Below, piece after piece: positions 62,022-64,000 of a stretch of 64,000 bases of DNA. This DNA is from Marinobacter mangrovi (GTDB lineage Bacteria; Pseudomonadota; Gammaproteobacteria; Pseudomonadales; Oleiphilaceae). The translations under genes were made by a program, and so were the position numbers. Location: positions 1,116,001 through 1,180,000 of the forward strand of contig NZ_JAERVO010000001.1 in the NCBI RefSeq assembly GCF_016798325.1, given 5' to 3'. Every line of letters begins with the position of its first letter. Positions within the stretch are counted from its first letter, which is position 1. The notes beneath the pieces were generated by a model that was given only the letters and a program-made list of their open reading frames with translations, had not been told where the DNA came from and made no database searches.

Positions 62022-62789
62022 TCACAATTTCGTCAGATAATCCCGCGCCAGCTTCGCTGCGTTGGAATCCGGGTATTTCTTTGGCACCGACTGCAGGGTC
62101 GAGCGTGCGTCCGCATCGTCGCCCATTCGAGCCTGGGTCACACCGAGCTTGTACAACGCATCCGGCGCCTTGCGATGATCGGCAAACCGGGTCGCGACGA
62201 TCGTGAACGCCTGCTTGGCCTGAGGCAACTGCGGCTTGGCCAGATACACTTCCCCGAGCCAGTAATAGGCATTGACCGTCAGATCCCCTTCCGGGTGCTC
62301 CGAAATAAAGCCGTAGAGCTTGTCGATCGCCTGGTCGTAGGCCTTCTTGTCCCGGATGAGCGTCTGGATCTCATCGTATTCGGCCTGCTCGGCCTGGGTC
62401 GGCGCGCGGTATTCCCGCGTTTTCTGGACCTGATCCGAGTCGCCACCACCCTGCTCGTCCGCACCGGAAGCCCCCGTCGCAGCCTGTGACGGTTGATCCG
62501 ACTGCTTGCGCGACAACTCCAGGACGCGCTGATCCAGATCGATGTAACGCTGCCGGGACTGCTTGGAGAGCTGATCGAGCTTGTGCCGCTGTTCTTCCAG
62601 ATCGCCCTGCAGTTCCTGCACCTGTCGACGCAGCTGCTGGATCATGAAATACAGCTCGGAACTGGCCTGGCTGTCACCCGACTGGCTTCGAGCCGCAGAG
62701 TCCGCGTTCTGGTAAGCGGGAACCGAAGATTGCGCCAGGGCGCTGCCGCTCAGCGACAGCGCCACGGCGGCCATGAGAAATCGCCTCAT
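62022..62789 (-). CDS. cpoB: Cell-division coordinator CpoB (YbgF)
   Basis: A 255-residue periplasmic protein of the Tol-Pal system linking outer-membrane constriction to peptidoglycan synthesis. Signal peptide ends SGSALA. A coiled coil follows (QLRRQVQELQGDLEEQRHKLDQLS), then a Ser/Gly-rich linker and three TPR repeats (AYYWLGEVYLAKPQLPQAKQAF, ALYKLGVTQARMG). ATG 62789 has AGGG nine bases before it. It is the last gene of tolB-pal-cpoB. Confidence 0.95.
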   Translation of the reverse strand: MRRFLMAAVALSLSGSALAQSSVPAYQNADSAARSQSGDSQASSELYFMIQQLRRQVQELQGDLEEQRHKLDQLSKQSRQRYIDLDQRVLELSRKQSDQPSQAATGASGADEQGGGDSDQVQKTREYRAPTQAEQAEYDEIQTLIRDKKAYDQAIDKLYGFISEHPEGDLTVNAYYWLGEVYLAKPQLPQAKQAFTIVATRFADHRKAPDALYKLGVTQARMGDDADARSTLQSVPKKYPDSNAAKLARDYLTKL

Positions 62790-62804
62790 GTGCCACACAC
62801 CCTG

Positions 62805-63380
62805 TTATTGGTAGATCAATTCCACACGACGGTTCTGGGCGTACGCGCTCTCGTCGTGACCCATCACAGCCGGCTTCTCTTCGCCGTAGCTGATGGTTTC
62901 GATCTGGTCGCGCGAGGCGCCATTCACCACCAGGAAGCGCTCGACGGCCTTGGCACGACGCTCACCCAGGGCCAGGTTGTATTCCTTGGTACCGCGCTCG
63001 TCCGCGTGACCTTCCAGGCGGACACTGCGGTTCGGGTTCGCTGCCAGATACTTGGCGTGAGCAATCAGCACGTCGCGGGACTCGGACTTGATTTCAGAGG
63101 TATCGAAATCGAAGTAGAACGTGGTGATCTTGCGCATGGCCGCCTGCTCTTGCTGGGCCGCCTGTTCAGCTTGTGCGGCACGCTCCTCGTCAGTCATGGT
63201 CTGAGAGGAAACACCGCTGGAACCTTCACCGCCGTAGACTTCGCTACCGCCTTCCTGATCAACGGCAGAGACATCGGAGCCGTAAGCACCTTCTTCCTGC
63301 GTGCCACCGGTTGAACTACAGCCCGCCATGACGCCCATGGCAACCAGCAATGCGAATAACTTGGAATAGGTACGAATCAT
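62805..63380 (-). CDS. pal: Peptidoglycan-associated lipoprotein Pal
   Basis: A 191-residue outer-membrane lipoprotein. The lipobox is MAGC. A low-complexity linker leads to the OmpA-like domain: TTFYFDFDTSEIKSES, LAANPNRSVRLEGHADERGT, NLALGERRAKAVERFLV and ISYGEEKPAVMGHDESAYAQNRRVEL, with the peptidoglycan-binding Asp and Arg residues. It anchors the outer membrane through TolB. Confidence 0.97.
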   Translation of the reverse strand: MIRTYSKLFALLVAMGVMAGCSSTGGTQEEGAYGSDVSAVDQEGGSEVYGGEGSSGVSSQTMTDEERAAQAEQAAQQEQAAMRKITTFYFDFDTSEIKSESRDVLIAHAKYLAANPNRSVRLEGHADERGTKEYNLALGERRAKAVERFLVVNGASRDQIETISYGEEKPAVMGHDESAYAQNRRVELIYQ

Positions 63381-63473
63381 TGTCTTTTCCTTGATTGGTT
63401 TTGATGTGTGAGCCGCTGAACGCCGGATTGCATCCGGAACTGACCCAGTGGCCTATAAGTTACCGTTTTAACG

Positions 63474-64000
63474 TCAATTCAGGAAGGGTGACCAGGCCGG
63501 CTCACGCACATCACCGAAACGCGACGGGAGAATGTAGTTGGAACCACCGTCGGCGGAAATGACCGCAAGCACACTCTTGCCCCCTTCCTGGGTTGCATAG
63601 ATCAGCAGACGTCCATTGGGAGCCACACTGGGCGACTCATCCAGCTTGGTCCGGGTCAGAATCGTCTCCTCCCCGCTTTCGATATTCATCCGCGCAATGT
63701 GGAAATAGGAATCGCGCTGGTGAACATAGAAAATGTGTTCGCCGTCCGGGCTGAACCGGGGACGTGCGTTGTAGCGACTGCCGAAGGTCAAGCGACGCAG
63801 GTCGCCGCCATCGGCATCCATCATGTAGATTTGTGGCCCACCGGACCGATCCGACGTGAACAGGAAGGAATCGCCGTCGGGCGACCAGTCGGGCTCGGTA
63901 TCGATCGCCCAGTGATCCGTCATCCGCGTCAGTTTCCGACTGGCCACGTCCATCTTGTAGACTTCGGCATTGCCGTCGCGGGACAGGGTCATCAACAGCG
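63474..64000 (-). CDS. tolB: Tol-Pal protein TolB, C-terminal part (cut by window end)
   Basis: About 175 residues of the TolB beta-propeller are present; the reading frame continues off the right edge, so the true start is outside. WD-like repeats are evident: [69 protein letters not shown], ending with [16 protein letters not shown]. TolB is a periplasmic protein that binds Pal. It is followed by pal after 93 bases. Confidence 0.95.
   Translation of the reverse strand, partial: LLMTLSRDGNAEVYKMDVASRKLTRMTDHWAIDTEPDWSPDGDSFLFTSDRSGGPQIYMMDADGGDLRRLTFGSRYNARPRFSPDGEHIFYVHQRDSYFHIARMNIESGEETILTRTKLDESPSVAPNGRLLIYATQEGGKSVLAVISADGGSNYILPSRFGDVREPAWSPFLN

Overview
The window looks like a chromosomal segment of a marine gammaproteobacterium, most likely Marinobacter or a close relative. 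Three things suggest this: the core gene order tolB-pal-cpoB / tRNA-Lys / nadA / bepA / tusA / perM / bcp / dapA-bamC-purC; a complete AcnD/PrpF-type methylcitrate operon next to osmoregulated-glucan (opg) genes; and an exosortase (XrtA/PEP-CTERM)-type exopolysaccharide operon. The genus is inferred by eye from gene content. There are no rRNA genes, CRISPR arrays or recognisable transposases.

Region 1 (1-9,000) is an AT-rich, strain-variable polysaccharide segment. It holds glycosyltransferases, an acyltransferase, an O-antigen ligase/polymerase-like protein, an FkbM methyltransferase, a secreted beta-rich protein and a poor PEP-CTERM protein. Base composition changes abruptly inside a polysaccharide deacetylase gene near 8,990.

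Region 2 (9,000-23,000) is the GC-rich conserved exopolysaccharide operon, read leftward from 21,902. In transcription order it encodes the TIGR03013-type initiating sugar transferase, a Wza-like lipoprotein, a Wzz-like chain-length protein, a BY-kinase-like ATPase with a degenerate Walker A, a TIGR03016-like outer-membrane barrel, a DUF3473 deacetylase, several glycosyltransferases and a CapK-like adenylate-forming enzyme. A typical PEP-CTERM protein follows at 22,106-22,837, preceded by a good sigma-54 promoter match. The exosortase itself is not in the window.

Region 3 (23,000-32,000) is the propionate operon prpR-prpB-prpC-acnD-prpF-prpD (leftward), with GntR-type operators at the prpR promoter. 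Its intergenic gaps hold palindromic repeats. Region 4 (32,000-41,300) has opgG, a small unknown gene, opgH and opgD, an orphan TpsB-like outer-membrane protein, and galU.

Region 5 (41,300-51,300) is the least understood part. It contains an XRE regulator, a crotonase, a creatininase-family hydrolase, a RibD-C-type reductase, an LPG-synthase-like membrane protein, a methyltransferase, a glycosyltransferase, a PTPS/QueD paralogue lacking key residues, an MDR dehydrogenase, a CDP-alcohol phosphatidyltransferase, a YceI protein and a DMT exporter. Together these suggest an uncharacterised pathway making a pyrimidine- or pterin-related, glycosylated or lipid-linked product. This is the best candidate for an undescribed system.

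Region 6 (51,500-64,000) is housekeeping: tRNA-Val, a UDP-sugar epimerase, an outer-membrane protein, purC, bamC, dapA, bcp, perM, tusA, bepA, nadA, two tRNA-Lys genes, cpoB, pal and the end of tolB. A 158-bp MITE-like element lies between tusA and bepA.
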